NCBI GenBank assembly: GCA_945868195.1 | Contig: CAMBLP010000053.1 | Coordinates: 1 to 13,287 of the forward strand | Reading direction: 5' to 3' | DNA length: 13,287 bases | Source of the DNA: Bordetella parapertussis | Lineage (GTDB): Bacteria > Pseudomonadota > Gammaproteobacteria > Burkholderiales > Burkholderiaceae_B | In this document: positions 1 to 8,764 of the stretch, piece by piece | Layout of the letters: the number at the start of each line of letters is the position of its first letter | Numbering within the stretch: the first letter of the stretch is position 1 | Position numbers and translations under genes: made by a program | Notes under the pieces: model-generated | What the model saw: the letters and a program-made list of their open reading frames with translations, nothing else | What the model was told of the DNA's origin: nothing | Database searches by the model: none

Positions 1-933
1 GCTTGGGTATTGAAAGTCGACCGCACTGCACGTGGCCAGCAAGTCATCTTATCTCGCACCGCGCCGGACTTCATTCGTCAACTTTTCGAAAATGAAGTGC
101 CTGAGATTGAGCAGGGCCTGTTGGAAATCAAAGGTGCCGCTCGCGATCCGGGTGTGCGCGCCAAGATTGCTGTTGTGGCTTACGACAAACGCATCGATCC
201 GATTGGTACTTGTGTTGGAATGCGCGGTTCGCGCGTCACTGCGGTGCGTAATGAGCTCGGCGGTGAGCAAGTCGATATCGTTTTGTGGTCTGACGATCCT
301 GCCGAGTTTGTGATTGGTGCGCTCGCGCCGGCAAACGTTGAGTCAATCGTGGTGGACGACGATCGCCACGCCATGGACGTCGTCGTCGATGAGGAAAATT
401 TACCCCAGGCGATTGGTTCAAAAGGTCAAAACGTCCGGCTCGCCTCTGAGCTGACGGGATGGCAGATCAACATCATGACACCCGAAGAAAGTCAGAACAG
501 ACAAGAGATTGAGCGTACTCAACTGCGCAGCACCTTTATGTCAAGACTCGATGTCGACGAAGAGGTTGCCGATATCCTCATTGATGAGGGCTTCACTGGG
601 CTCGAAGAAATCGCTTACGTTCCAATGCAAGAGTTGTTGGAAATTGAGTCCTTCGATGAGGATACGATTAATGAGCTGCGTAATCGTGCGCGAAATGCAT
701 TGCTGACCGAGGCAATCGCTCAGGAAGAGCGTGTCGAGACGGCTCAGGATTTGTTGACGCTTGAGGGCATGACACCTGAACTCGTGGCAAAGTTAGCCAT
801 TGGCGGAGTCACCACGCGTGATGAGTTGGCTGAATTGGCGACGGACGAGCTCTGTGAAATGTCAGGTCTCGATGAAAGCGCTGCTAGTGCCTTCATTATG
901 GCTGCCCGCGCGCACTGGTTTGAAGATCAGTAA
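1..933 (+). CDS. nusA: Transcription termination/antitermination factor NusA, C-terminal part (5' end outside window)
   Basis: NusA binds RNA polymerase and nascent RNA, modulating pausing, termination and antitermination. The reading frame is open from base 1, so the gene is cut by the left edge; about 310 of the roughly 490-500 residues usual for proteobacterial NusA are present. In order the fragment shows the end of the S1 domain ([12 protein letters not shown]), KH1 with its GXXG loop (VGMRGSRV) following the conserved KRIDPIG segment, KH2 with a second GXXG loop ([13 protein letters not shown]), and two acidic C-terminal repeats of the AR1/AR2 type ([20 protein letters not shown] and [16 protein letters not shown]). 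It ends [13 protein letters not shown], close to the E. coli end. The TTG at base 10 lies inside the S1 domain and is not a start. It is the first visible gene of the operon continuing to typA. Identity is certain from the alignment I can recall. Confidence 0.97.
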   Translation, partial: AWVLKVDRTARGQQVILSRTAPDFIRQLFENEVPEIEQGLLEIKGAARDPGVRAKIAVVAYDKRIDPIGTCVGMRGSRVTAVRNELGGEQVDIVLWSDDPAEFVIGALAPANVESIVVDDDRHAMDVVVDEENLPQAIGSKGQNVRLASELTGWQINIMTPEESQNRQEIERTQLRSTFMSRLDVDEEVADILIDEGFTGLEEIAYVPMQELLEIESFDEDTINELRNRARNALLTEAIAQEERVETAQDLLTLEGMTPELVAKLAIGGVTTRDELAELATDELCEMSGLDESAASAFIMAARAHWFEDQ

Positions 934-1011
934 AAAGAAAAAGTCGGTCGGGCGGCATCGGTCGCCCAGCACTTGAAGTTGTCACGCTGTAAATAGGTAA
1001 GAGAGAGTCTA
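934..1011 (+). other. nusA-infB intergenic leader with a small GC-rich hairpin
   Basis: This 78-bp gap is the largest in the + strand operon. A GC stem can form between GGGCG (950-954) and CGCCC (963-967), extended by a G-U pair, with a loop of about six bases. No T-run follows it, so it does not look like an intrinsic terminator; it could be an RNA processing or attenuation element, or chance. A purine-rich ribosome binding region (AGGTAAGAGAGAG) lies just before the infB ATG. I see no convincing sigma-70 promoter here. Confidence 0.35.
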
Positions 1012-4000
1012 ATGTCGAGTAATACAGTCGCCCAGTTCGCTATCGAGCTGAAAATGCCTGCCAACGTGCTGTTAGAACAGCTGCGCGCTGCGGGTGTCGA
1101 ACTTAATTCAGTGGAAGACAACGTCACTGATGGCGATAAGGCTCGCTTGCTCGAGTCTCTTCGTCGCTCGCATGGAGCGACCGAGGGTAAAAAGATTACC
1201 TTGACCCGTCGTCAAACTTCCGAAATCCGTCAGGCTGACGGCTCTGGTCGTTCGCGAACGATCCAAGTCGAAGTCCGTAAAAAGCGTGTGTTCGTCAAAC
1301 GTGACACCCCCGAATTGGTTGATGTCCCCGCTGCCGTTCCTTCTGGGCAGGAGCGTGCAAACCAGGTCGAGCAAAATGACGTGCCCGCTGCGCCTGTCAA
1401 GGCCAAAGAGCCCACACAGATTTCCGCGCCAGTTCCTGTTTCGGCCGATACTGTCGAAAAGCCGCAAACCACTCTTGCAGAGTCATCGGTCGTTAAGGAC
1501 GCTTCTCGTTCTAAGATCGTTTCCGATGTGTCGCCGCTTGCGCAACCCGCTCAGACCAGTGACGCTAAAACACCCCCAGCGACCGCAACAATGTCTGAGG
1601 CCGTCGAGTCCGAACTTTTAGCCCCTGTTGTTGGCGCTGTATTGGAATCAACACCCCCCAGAAAGACCGTCAAGGATCCTAAAGGTGAGGGTACGGCCGT
1701 CGTCCAAGAGCATTCTTCTGTCCCAGTCAAGTTAGAGTTACCGCAGATTTCCGTTACTGAATCCAAAGATACTGCTCCTGCGGTGAGCGCTGTTGCAGAT
1801 GCGCCTGCGACGTCAACGCCTCAAGACGAAATCGCCAAACCCGCAAAACCGATGCGTGGTCGTGCCGTGCCTCCTGTGCATGCTTTGCCAGGCGAGGGCG
1901 AATCCCGCGATGAGGCACGTCGTGTTTCTGAAGCTGAAGCCGCCGCTCTGCGTGATATGTTGAATCGTCCTCGCAAAGTCGTCCGTCCAGAGCCAGAGGC
2001 GGCACCGCTCTTGGGGACTTTGCATAAACCGACTGGTTCACCTGGTGTAACCAAGGGTGCCAAGAAAGACGGCGCTTCGGATGGCGTAGGTAAAAAGGTT
2101 CTGAAGTCTGGCGCAATCGCCTCGACTTGGTCGGACGATGCCTCGCGTAAAAAACCTGCAGAAAAGCGTGATGCGCCTGCTGCGCCTGGCCGCGAAGGCT
2201 GGCGTGCGGGTGGCAAAAGTAAATCTGGCGGCAAAAAAGGCGGACGTGGTGCGAACAACGTCGTACAAGATCAACGTGAGCCCGCACCGGTTGAGTTTAT
2301 CGCCCGCGAAATTCACGTTCCTGAGACGATTAGCGTTGCAGATTTAGCGCACAAAATGTCCGTGAAAGCGGGTGAGGTCATTAAGCACTTAATGAAGCTT
2401 GGTCAGATGGTCACCATCAACCAGGTGCTCGATCAAGAGACGGCGATGATTGTGGTCGAGGAGTTAGGTCACAAAGCCATCGCAGCCAAGCTCGATGATC
2501 CCGAAGCTTTCCTTGACGAACCCGCTCCTCACGAAGACGTTCAATTGCTTGCGCGCGCTCCGGTTGTGACGGTGATGGGCCACGTTGATCACGGTAAAAC
2601 TTCGTTGCTTGATTACATTCGTCGCGCGAAGGTTGCTTCTGGCGAAGCTGGCGGCATCACGCAGCACATTGGTGCCTACCATGTTCAGACTGAACGTGGC
2701 ATGGTGACGTTTTTAGACACACCAGGACATGAGGCTTTTACGGCCATGCGTGCCCGTGGTGCCAAGGCAACTGATATTGTGATTTTGGTGGTCGCGGCTG
2801 ATGATGGCGTGATGCCCCAGACCAAAGAAGCCATTCACCACGCGAAAGCCGCGGGTGTGCCGCTTGTGGTCGCCGTCAACAAAATTGACAAGCCCGATGC
2901 CAATCCTGAGCGCGTCAAGCAAGAGTTGGTAGTTGAGGAAGTCGTCCCCGAAGAATACGGTGGTGATGTACCCTTTATTTCAGTATCGGCCAAGACTGGC
3001 CAGGGCATCGATGAGTTGCTCGAGAACGTATTGCTTCAAGCCGAAGTGCTAGAACTGAAAGCCGCTGTCGATGCGCCTGCCAAAGGCATCGTGATCGAAG
3101 CACGACTCGACAAGGGCCGCGGTCCAGTGGCAACCATTTTGATACAAAGTGGCACCTTACATCGTGGAGATGTTGTGCTTGCAGGCTCCAGTTATGGTCG
3201 AGTGCGCGCCATGCTCGACGAAAATGGCAAACCTATTCAATCAGCGGGTCCTTCGATTCCCGTTGAAATTCAAGGATTGACCGAGGTTCCCTCTGCGGGT
3301 GATGAGATGATGTCCTTAGCCGATGAACGTCGTGCTCGCGAGATTGCGCTCTTCCGTCAGGGTAAGTTCCGCGACGTCAAACTCGCGCGTCAACAAGCCG
3401 CTAAGCTTGAGTCGATGTTTGAAAATATCGTCGAAGGCTCGCAAACCCTTTCCTTGATTGTCAAAACAGACGTACAGGGCTCACAAGAGGCTTTGGTGGC
3501 TTCCTTGCTTAAGCTCTCTACCGAAGAAGTTCGTGTTCAAGTGGTTCATGCCGCAGTTGGCGGCATCTCAGAAAGTGACGTCAACTTGGCGATTGCTTCG
3601 GGTGCGGTCATGATTGGCTTTAACGTCCGCGCAGATGCGAGCTCCAAAAAGCTGGCTGAAAACAACGGCGTGGATATCCGCTACTACAACATCATTTATG
3701 ACGCGGTCGATGAGATCAAACTTGCCATGTCGGGCATGTTGGCACCTGAAAAGCGTGAAGAAATCATCGGAATGGTCGAAATTCGCGAGGTCTACACCAT
3801 TTCCCGGATTGGTACTGTTGCGGGTTGTATGGTGACTGATGGTGTGGTGCGTCGAGATTCACAGGTGCGTTTGCTGCGTAACAACGTTGTGCATTGGAGT
3901 GGTTGGCTTGATTCGTTGCGTCGTTTTAAAGACGATGCCAAGGAAGTGAAGTCAGGCTTTGATTGCGGTATCACCTTGCGTGCTAACAACGACTTACAAG

Positions 4001-4053
4001 TCGGTGATCAACTCGAAATTTTTGAAATCAGGGAAGTGGCTCGCACGCTTTAA
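1012..4053 (+). CDS. infB: Translation initiation factor IF-2
   Basis: IF-2 is the GTPase that brings fMet-tRNA to the 30S subunit and promotes subunit joining. The 1013-residue product shows an N-terminal IF2_N domain (about residues 1-55), an IF-2 associated segment ([15 protein letters not shown], about 60-98), a long low-complexity Ala/Pro/Lys/Glu linker (about 100-430), a second IF2_N domain (about 433-505), then the G domain: P-loop GHVDHGKT at 523-530, DTPGH at 569-573, NKID at 623-626, followed by SAKTGQG. The C-terminal half carries domains II, III and the fMet-tRNA binding IF2-C2 domain, ending [15 protein letters not shown]. coli IF-2 is 890 residues, so the extra length lies in the linker. 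The ATG at 1012 is preceded by GAGAG at a suitable distance. Shorter isoforms from internal starts are known in E. coli; I saw no well-supported internal start here. Confidence 0.98.
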   Translation: MSSNTVAQFAIELKMPANVLLEQLRAAGVELNSVEDNVTDGDKARLLESLRRSHGATEGKKITLTRRQTSEIRQADGSGRSRTIQVEVRKKRVFVKRDTPELVDVPAAVPSGQERANQVEQNDVPAAPVKAKEPTQISAPVPVSADTVEKPQTTLAESSVVKDASRSKIVSDVSPLAQPAQTSDAKTPPATATMSEAVESELLAPVVGAVLESTPPRKTVKDPKGEGTAVVQEHSSVPVKLELPQISVTESKDTAPAVSAVADAPATSTPQDEIAKPAKPMRGRAVPPVHALPGEGESRDEARRVSEAEAAALRDMLNRPRKVVRPEPEAAPLLGTLHKPTGSPGVTKGAKKDGASDGVGKKVLKSGAIASTWSDDASRKKPAEKRDAPAAPGREGWRAGGKSKSGGKKGGRGANNVVQDQREPAPVEFIAREIHVPETISVADLAHKMSVKAGEVIKHLMKLGQMVTINQVLDQETAMIVVEELGHKAIAAKLDDPEAFLDEPAPHEDVQLLARAPVVTVMGHVDHGKTSLLDYIRRAKVASGEAGGITQHIGAYHVQTERGMVTFLDTPGHEAFTAMRARGAKATDIVILVVAADDGVMPQTKEAIHHAKAAGVPLVVAVNKIDKPDANPERVKQELVVEEVVPEEYGGDVPFISVSAKTGQGIDELLENVLLQAEVLELKAAVDAPAKGIVIEARLDKGRGPVATILIQSGTLHRGDVVLAGSSYGRVRAMLDENGKPIQSAGPSIPVEIQGLTEVPSAGDEMMSLADERRAREIALFRQGKFRDVKLARQQAAKLESMFENIVEGSQTLSLIVKTDVQGSQEALVASLLKLSTEEVRVQVVHAAVGGISESDVNLAIASGAVMIGFNVRADASSKKLAENNGVDIRYYNIIYDAVDEIKLAMSGMLAPEKREEIIGMVEIREVYTISRIGTVAGCMVTDGVVRRDSQVRLLRNNVVHWSGWLDSLRRFKDDAKEVKSGFDCGITLRANNDLQVGDQLEIFEIREVARTL

Positions 4054-4062
4054 TGCCCATTA

Positions 4063-4464
4063 ATGAGTCGTCATAAACAAAAAACTTCGCCCGGCCGTAA
4101 TTTAAGGCTCGCTGACCAGATCCAAAAAGATCTGGCCATCATCATTCAGCGTGAAATCGATATGAGTCGTGTGGGTTTAATCACGCTCTCCGGCATTGAG
4201 CTGACCACTGATTATGCGCATGCCAAGGTCTACTTCACGGTGCTCGGTGGCGAGGCAGAGCAGGCTCAGGCTCTCCTCAATGAAAAAGCGGGTTGGTTTC
4301 ATTCCCAGTTGTACAAGTTATTGCATATCCACACGGTGCCGACACTGCACTTCTTTCATGATCCGCGCCTCAAGCACGGTATCGCGATGTCCGCGTTGAT
4401 CGATCTGGCGAATTTGCCCGGTCAATACGCGGGTGTCCCCGACGAGCCTGATGACAAGCCTTAG
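4063..4464 (+). CDS. rbfA: 30S ribosome-binding factor RbfA
   Basis: RbfA is a small KH-fold protein that binds immature 30S subunits near the 5' end of 16S rRNA and aids late maturation and cold adaptation. The 133-residue length equals that of E. coli RbfA. Recognisable segments are [18 protein letters not shown] near the N-terminus, [18 protein letters not shown] in the central strand, and the C-terminal helix-strand [14 protein letters not shown], worded as in Burkholderia. One oddity: the motif that usually reads KDPR after REI/REV is IDMSR here. The gene starts 9 bp after the infB stop. No Shine-Dalgarno sequence precedes the ATG, so translation is probably coupled to termination of infB. 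An out-of-frame ATG overlaps the infB stop (TAATG) and is not the start. Confidence 0.95.
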   Translation: MSRHKQKTSPGRNLRLADQIQKDLAIIIQREIDMSRVGLITLSGIELTTDYAHAKVYFTVLGGEAEQAQALLNEKAGWFHSQLYKLLHIHTVPTLHFFHDPRLKHGIAMSALIDLANLPGQYAGVPDEPDDKP

Positions 4465-4488
4465 GGCTGTCGTTTAGGAACACTGACG

Positions 4489-5304
4489 ATGGCTAAAAAA
4501 CGCGGGCGCGTGCTCGATGGAGTGTTGTTGTTGGACAAACCTGTGGGCTTGTCGAGTAATCACGCGCTTCAACGCGCCAAGCATGCCATGGATGCGCAAA
4601 AGGCGGGTCACACAGGGACGCTTGATCCTTTTGCAACCGGTTTGTTAGTGTGCTGTATGGGACGTGCCACCAAAATTTCTGGTGCCATGTTGAGTGCAGA
4701 CAAGGGTTATCTCGCCACGATCGCGTTTGGCCGTGAAACGGACTCTGGCGACTTGACTGGCCTTGTTGTGAGCGAAGCCTCCGCAGACTTTTTGGAGGTC
4801 ACTGAATCGTCCTTGCGTCCAGTGCTCGAGCGTTTTATGGGAACTCAAATGCAGATTCCTCCAATGGTGTCTGCGTTAAAACGAGATGGAAAGCCGCTCT
4901 ATGAGTACGCACGTCAGGGGATTGTTCTTGAGCGCGAGCCTAGAGAGATTACGATCCGGCAACTTGAATTGCTGAGCATGACGCCAACGACGGCTGTCAT
5001 ACAGGTGTTATGTACAAAAGGTACATATATCCGGACGCTGGCACAAGACATTGGACGCGCACTGGGTTGTTTTGCACACTTGTCCGCGTTGCGGCGCACG
5101 CAAGTCGGTCCTTTTTCGCTAGAGGGTGCGATTGAATTAGAAACATTACAGACGATGGAATCACCTGAGAGTGTCTTGATTGCGATAGAAGATTTACCCG
5201 CTGAGCTAGTGCCAGCGAAAAAAAGCACAGCTTCGCCAGGTGCTGTTTTACCTGGTTCCATTCATGTATCACCTGCGGACGATGTGTCTGCTCAGTCTTA
5301 TTAA
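4489..5304 (+). CDS. truB: tRNA pseudouridine(55) synthase TruB
   Basis: TruB converts U55 in the T-loop of tRNAs to pseudouridine and also acts as a tRNA folding chaperone. The N-terminus GVLLLDKPVGLSSN (about 11-24) and the catalytic motif GHTGTLDPFATG, with the nucleophile Asp at residue 46, are clear. Further family segments are PPMVSALKRDGKPLYEYAR and CTKGTYIRTLAQDIG. The protein is 271 residues against 314 in E. coli; after about residue 225 the sequence becomes a Ser/Pro/Ala-rich tail that does not look like the usual C-terminal PUA-like domain, so that domain appears shortened or lost while the catalytic core is complete. The start is supported by TAGGA about ten bases upstream. It lies 24 bp after rbfA and 9 bp before typA. 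Confidence 0.95.
   Translation: MAKKRGRVLDGVLLLDKPVGLSSNHALQRAKHAMDAQKAGHTGTLDPFATGLLVCCMGRATKISGAMLSADKGYLATIAFGRETDSGDLTGLVVSEASADFLEVTESSLRPVLERFMGTQMQIPPMVSALKRDGKPLYEYARQGIVLEREPREITIRQLELLSMTPTTAVIQVLCTKGTYIRTLAQDIGRALGCFAHLSALRRTQVGPFSLEGAIELETLQTMESPESVLIAIEDLPAELVPAKKSTASPGAVLPGSIHVSPADDVSAQSY
5236..5255 (+). other. Inverted repeat in the 3' end of truB
   Basis: CCAGGT (5236-5241) and ACCTGG (5250-5255) are perfect reverse complements separated by an eight-base loop (GCTGTTTT). In RNA this gives a six-pair stem, extendable by one G-U pair, ending 58 bases before the typA start. No T-run follows, so it is unlikely to be a terminator. A role in RNA stability or typA translation is only a guess; chance is possible. 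Confidence 0.3.
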
Positions 5305-5313
5305 AGGATTTGT

Positions 5314-7134
5314 ATGTCACGCGCATTGCGTAACGTTGCGATTATTGCCCACGTCGACCACGGCAAAACGACACTGGTTGACCAGCTTTTGCGTCAGTCC
5401 GGTACTTTCCGCTCCAACGAGCGCATGACCGAACGCGTGATGGACTCCAACGATCTTGAAAAAGAACGTGGCATTACGATTCTTTCAAAGAACTGTGCTG
5501 TCGAGTACGAAGGTACGCATATCAATATTGTGGATACACCCGGACACGCAGACTTCGGTGGTGAGGTGGAGCGCGTTCTGTCGATGGTGGATGGCGTATT
5601 GTTGCTAGTCGATGCCGTCGAAGGCCCGATGCCGCAAACGCGCTTTGTGACCAAAAAGGCGCTGGCGCTTGGACTCAAGCCTATTGTTGTCATCAATAAA
5701 GTGGACCGCCCAGGTGCGCGTTGTGACTTTGTGATTAATGCGACCTTCGAATTGTTCGACAAGCTTAACGCAACAGAAGAACAATTGGATTTCCCCGTCA
5801 TTTACGCTTCGGGTTTGAATGGCTATGCTGGCCCAACCGAAGACGTCCGTGAAGGCGACATGCGTCCACTGTTCAATGCCATTCTTGAACATGTGCCGAT
5901 GCGTGAGGATGATCCTGATGCTCCTTTGCAGTTCCAGATCACCTCAATCGATTACAACTCCTATGTTGGCAAAATCGGTATTGGCCGAATTCGTCGTGGC
6001 CGTGTGAAAACAGGTATGGATGTGGTGTGTTTGAATGGTCCAGATGGTGCGACCTTTAAAGGCCGCGTCAATCAGGTCCTAAAATTCAAAGGCCTTGAGC
6101 GTGAGATCGTGGACAGTGCGATTGCAGGTGACATCGTTCTGGTTAACGGCATCGAAGAAATCTCGATCGGCACCACCTTGTGTGCGCCTGAAAAAGTCGA
6201 AGGTTTGCCGATGCTCAAGATTGACGAGCCTACGCTGACCATGAACTTTATGGTCAATACCAGCCCTCTGGCGGGTCGCGAAGGTAAATTTGTGACGAGC
6301 CGTCAGTTGCGTGAGCGTCTTGATCGCGAGGTCAAGTCCAACATGGCCCTGCGTGTAAAGGACACTGATGACGATACCATTTTCGAGGTGTCAGGACGAG
6401 GCGAATTGCATCTGACGATCTTGATCGAAACGATGCGTCGCGAGGGCTACGAGATGGCTGTATCGCGCCCTCGTGTCGTATTTAAGGAAGAGGATGGCGT
6501 CAAACTCGAGCCATACGAAAATCTGAGCATTGACCTTGAGGACAATACGCAAGGTGGCGTAATGGAAGAGCTCGGTAAACGCAAAGCTGAGTTGCTCGAC
6601 ATGGTCAGTGATGGTCGCGGACGCACGCGTCTCGAGTATCGTGTGCCCGCACGTGGTCTGATCGGCTTTCAGGGCGATTTTATGACGATGACGCGCGGCA
6701 ACGGTTTGATGAGCCACACTTTTGATGCCTATGGCCCTGTCAAGGACGGCATGCTTGGCGAGCGTAATAACGGCGTGCTGATTAGTCAGGATGATGGTGC
6801 AGCGGTTGCTTATGCAATATGGAAGCTGCAGGACCGTGGTCGTATGTTTGTGGTGCACAACGATCCAGTCTACGAGGGCATGATCATCGGTATTCACAGC
6901 CGTGATAATGATCTGGTTGTGAATCCCATCAAGGGTAAGCAGCTGACCAACGTGCGTTCCTCAGGTACTGACGAAGCCGTTCGCTTGGTTCCTCCAGTCG
7001 ATATGAGCCTTGAGTACGCTGTCGAATTCATCAGCGATGATGAGTTGGTTGAGGTCACACCCAAGAGCATTCGCTTGCGTAAGCGTTATCTCAAAGAGCA
7101 CGAGCGTCGTAAGATGTCCCGTGATGGCGCCTAA
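5314..7134 (+). CDS. typA: Ribosome-associated translational GTPase BipA/TypA
   Basis: BipA (TypA) is an EF-G-like GTPase that binds the ribosome and supports 50S assembly and growth under cold and other stresses. The 606-residue length matches the family (E. coli about 607). The G domain shows the P-loop AHVDHGKTT at 12-20, the switch I region ERGITI at 51-56, DTPGHADF at 74-81, and NKVDRPGAR at 128-136. Domain III/V segments ([28 protein letters not shown]) and the BipA-specific C-terminal domain ([15 protein letters not shown], then [11 protein letters not shown] and [10 protein letters not shown]) follow. An AAGGA that overlaps the truB stop sits five bases before the ATG, so it is probably co-translated with truB. 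It is the last gene of the operon, with a strong terminator 14 bp beyond its stop. Confidence 0.97.
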   Translation: MSRALRNVAIIAHVDHGKTTLVDQLLRQSGTFRSNERMTERVMDSNDLEKERGITILSKNCAVEYEGTHINIVDTPGHADFGGEVERVLSMVDGVLLLVDAVEGPMPQTRFVTKKALALGLKPIVVINKVDRPGARCDFVINATFELFDKLNATEEQLDFPVIYASGLNGYAGPTEDVREGDMRPLFNAILEHVPMREDDPDAPLQFQITSIDYNSYVGKIGIGRIRRGRVKTGMDVVCLNGPDGATFKGRVNQVLKFKGLEREIVDSAIAGDIVLVNGIEEISIGTTLCAPEKVEGLPMLKIDEPTLTMNFMVNTSPLAGREGKFVTSRQLRERLDREVKSNMALRVKDTDDDTIFEVSGRGELHLTILIETMRREGYEMAVSRPRVVFKEEDGVKLEPYENLSIDLEDNTQGGVMEELGKRKAELLDMVSDGRGRTRLEYRVPARGLIGFQGDFMTMTRGNGLMSHTFDAYGPVKDGMLGERNNGVLISQDDGAAVAYAIWKLQDRGRMFVVHNDPVYEGMIIGIHSRDNDLVVNPIKGKQLTNVRSSGTDEAVRLVPPVDMSLEYAVEFISDDELVEVTPKSIRLRKRYLKEHERRKMSRDGA

Positions 7135-7147
7135 TCATCGCCTGAGT

Positions 7148-7183
7148 CCATAAAAAACGCAGCCTAGGCTGCGTTTTTTATGG
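7148..7183. terminator. Perfect 36-bp palindromic bidirectional terminator between typA and gabD
   Basis: The left arm CCATAAAAAACGCAGCCT is the exact reverse complement of the right arm, with no spacer. The core folds as a CGCAGC/GCTGCG stem with a four-base loop, and a run of six T follows the stem on either strand because a run of six A precedes it. It lies 13 bases after the typA stop and 31 bases beyond the gabD stop, the position expected of a shared rho-independent terminator for convergent genes. Confidence 0.93.
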
Positions 7184-7214
7184 TGACGATATTGAATCGT
7201 CAACCCGCAAAGGC

Positions 7215-8699
7215 TTAAATGCCGCCCAAGCACACGTATTTCATTTCCATGAAATCGTCCATGCCGTAGACAGAACCTTCGCGACCGAGTCCTGATTGTT
7301 TGACACCACCGAAAGGTGCCATTTCATTGGAGATCAGACCCGTATTGACGCCGACCATCCCGTACTCAAGTGCTTCGGCGACACGGAAAATGCGACCGAT
7401 ATCGCGACTGTAAAAATAAGAGGCCAAGCCGTAGTCGGTATTGTTCGCTAAGCGAATGACTTCAGCTTCATCGGTAAACTTGACGATGGGTGCCAGAGGA
7501 CCAAAGGTTTCTTCACGCATGCAGAGCATATTTTCAGTGACTTGCGTGATGACGGTGGGTTGGTAAAAACGACCACCGCGTGCATGCTTTCCACCACCGC
7601 ACAGGATCTTGGCGCCTTTGGCGATCGCATCCTGCACGTGCTCTTCGACTTTTGCCACAGCCGCATCGTCGATCAACGGGCCCGTTGTGACCTTGTCTTC
7701 AAATCCCTCACCCACCGACAGTGTGCCCGATACGCGTGCGGCAAGTTTTTCCGCAAAGCTGTCATAGACCTTGGCGTGAACATAAAAGCGGTTAGTGCAG
7801 ACACATGTTTGACCCGCATTGCGATACTTGGAGACCATTGCGCCTTCGATGGCGGCGTCGATATCAGCATCTTCAAACACGATAAAAGGTGCATGACCGC
7901 CCAGCTCTAGTGACATTTTCTTGAGGGTCTGTGCAGACTGCTGCATCAAAATGCGACCGACGGGGGTTGAGCCTGTGAAGGTGAGTTTGCGAACAGTCGG
8001 GCTATTGCACAACACTTTACCGATGGCGATCGATTGTTCGCTGTCAGCAGTAATGATGTTGAGTACGCCAGCAGGGATGCCCGCTTGTTCGGCTAAAACG
8101 GCTAGGGCCAGCGCTGACAGAGGCGTTTGCTCGGCAGGTTTGAGGACGATGGTGCAACCTGCGGCTAATGCCGGCGCGACCTTGCGCGTGATCATTGCCG
8201 TCGGGAAATTCCAAGGCGTAATCGCCGCGCAGACGCCAATCGGTTCGCGTAGAACTAGCATGCGGTTAGTGGCAATCGGTGCTGAAATCGTATCGCCCAT
8301 GACGCGTTTGGCCTGTTCGGCGAACCACTCGACAAATGAGGCACCGTAGGCGATTTCGCCTTTTGCTTCAGCGAAGGGCTTGCCTTGTTCAATGGTCATA
8401 ATGCGCGCCAAGTCATCTGTATTGGCATTGATCAGATCAAACCACTTGCGCAGAATATTCGAACGCTCTTTGGCCGTACGTGCCCGCCAAGCAGGAAATG
8501 CTGCGCTAGCCGCCTCGATCGCCCTCTGCGCTTGATTGGGGCCTAGGTTGGCGACATGCGCGATATCAGCACCCGTCGCTGGGTTATCAACCGAGAAAAC
8601 TGCGCCGTCTTCGCCGTCCACCCATTGACCGTTGAGGTAGGACTGCGAACGCAACAAGTCAGGATTATTTAGTTTCATGGGAAATACAGCGCGATCCAT
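7215..8699 (-). CDS. gabD: Succinate-semialdehyde dehydrogenase, probably NADP-dependent (GabD-type)
   Basis: An aldehyde dehydrogenase superfamily enzyme that oxidises succinate semialdehyde to succinate, the last step of the GABA shunt, in the cytoplasm. The 494-residue protein has the family signatures in order: TPWNFP with Asn164, KPAEQTPLSA with Lys187 for cofactor binding, FTGSTPVG at 241-248, the general base Glu265 in LELGG, and the catalytic Cys299 in GQTCVC. A second Cys (301) follows two residues later, as in E. coli GabD and in SSADHs with a reported redox switch. The C-terminal block ends APFGGVKQSGLGREGSVYG..EMKYVCLGG, typical of GabD. The start at 8699 is chosen because GGAG lies five bases upstream; a second ATG at 8678 lacks such a site. 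No gabT is in view, so substrate supply cannot be judged; a related semialdehyde dehydrogenase remains possible. Confidence 0.88.
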   Translation of the reverse strand: MDRAVFPMKLNNPDLLRSQSYLNGQWVDGEDGAVFSVDNPATGADIAHVANLGPNQAQRAIEAASAAFPAWRARTAKERSNILRKWFDLINANTDDLARIMTIEQGKPFAEAKGEIAYGASFVEWFAEQAKRVMGDTISAPIATNRMLVLREPIGVCAAITPWNFPTAMITRKVAPALAAGCTIVLKPAEQTPLSALALAVLAEQAGIPAGVLNIITADSEQSIAIGKVLCNSPTVRKLTFTGSTPVGRILMQQSAQTLKKMSLELGGHAPFIVFEDADIDAAIEGAMVSKYRNAGQTCVCTNRFYVHAKVYDSFAEKLAARVSGTLSVGEGFEDKVTTGPLIDDAAVAKVEEHVQDAIAKGAKILCGGGKHARGGRFYQPTVITQVTENMLCMREETFGPLAPIVKFTDEAEVIRLANNTDYGLASYFYSRDIGRIFRVAEALEYGMVGVNTGLISNEMAPFGGVKQSGLGREGSVYGMDDFMEMKYVCLGGI

Positions 8700-8704
8700 T
8701 TTTT

Positions 8705-8708
8705 CTCC
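8705..8708 (-). promoter_or_regulatory. Ribosome binding site of gabD
   Basis: On the - strand GGAG lies five bases before the ATG at 8699. It decides in favour of this start over the ATG at 8678, which is preceded by GCTGTATTTCCC with no Shine-Dalgarno match. Confidence 0.7.
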
Positions 8709-8725
8709 AACATTTAATAATGAGT

Positions 8726-8754
8726 GATATGCAATGATTTTAGTGCAGCGACAA
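8726..8754 (-). promoter_or_regulatory. Weak candidate sigma-70 promoter for gabD
   Basis: On the - strand TTGTCG (8754-8749, four of six matches to TTGACA) is followed after 17 bases by CATATC (8731-8726, three of six matches to TATAAT). It sits in the 65-bp gap between the LOG gene stop and the gabD start, so gabD could be transcribed alone. The -10 match is poor and read-through from the upstream gene is an equally good explanation. Confidence 0.25.
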
Positions 8755-8764
8755 CCTCTAGGAT

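Noticed and set aside
950..967. Intrinsic terminator between nusA and infB
   Set aside because: A GC stem exists but no T-run follows, and the genes are normally co-transcribed.
1754..2287. 177-codon open frame antisense to infB
   Set aside because: It lies opposite the low-complexity linker of infB, has arginine/histidine/glutamine-rich composition typical of antisense frames and no recognisable family.
6391..6897. 168-codon open frame antisense to typA
   Set aside because: It is fully covered by conserved typA coding sequence, has no ribosome binding site or family signature, and looks like a chance antisense frame.
7542..7910. Open frames on the + strand opposite gabD, including one at 7921-8349
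   Set aside because: They are shadows of the highly conserved aldehyde dehydrogenase gene and show no protein family features.
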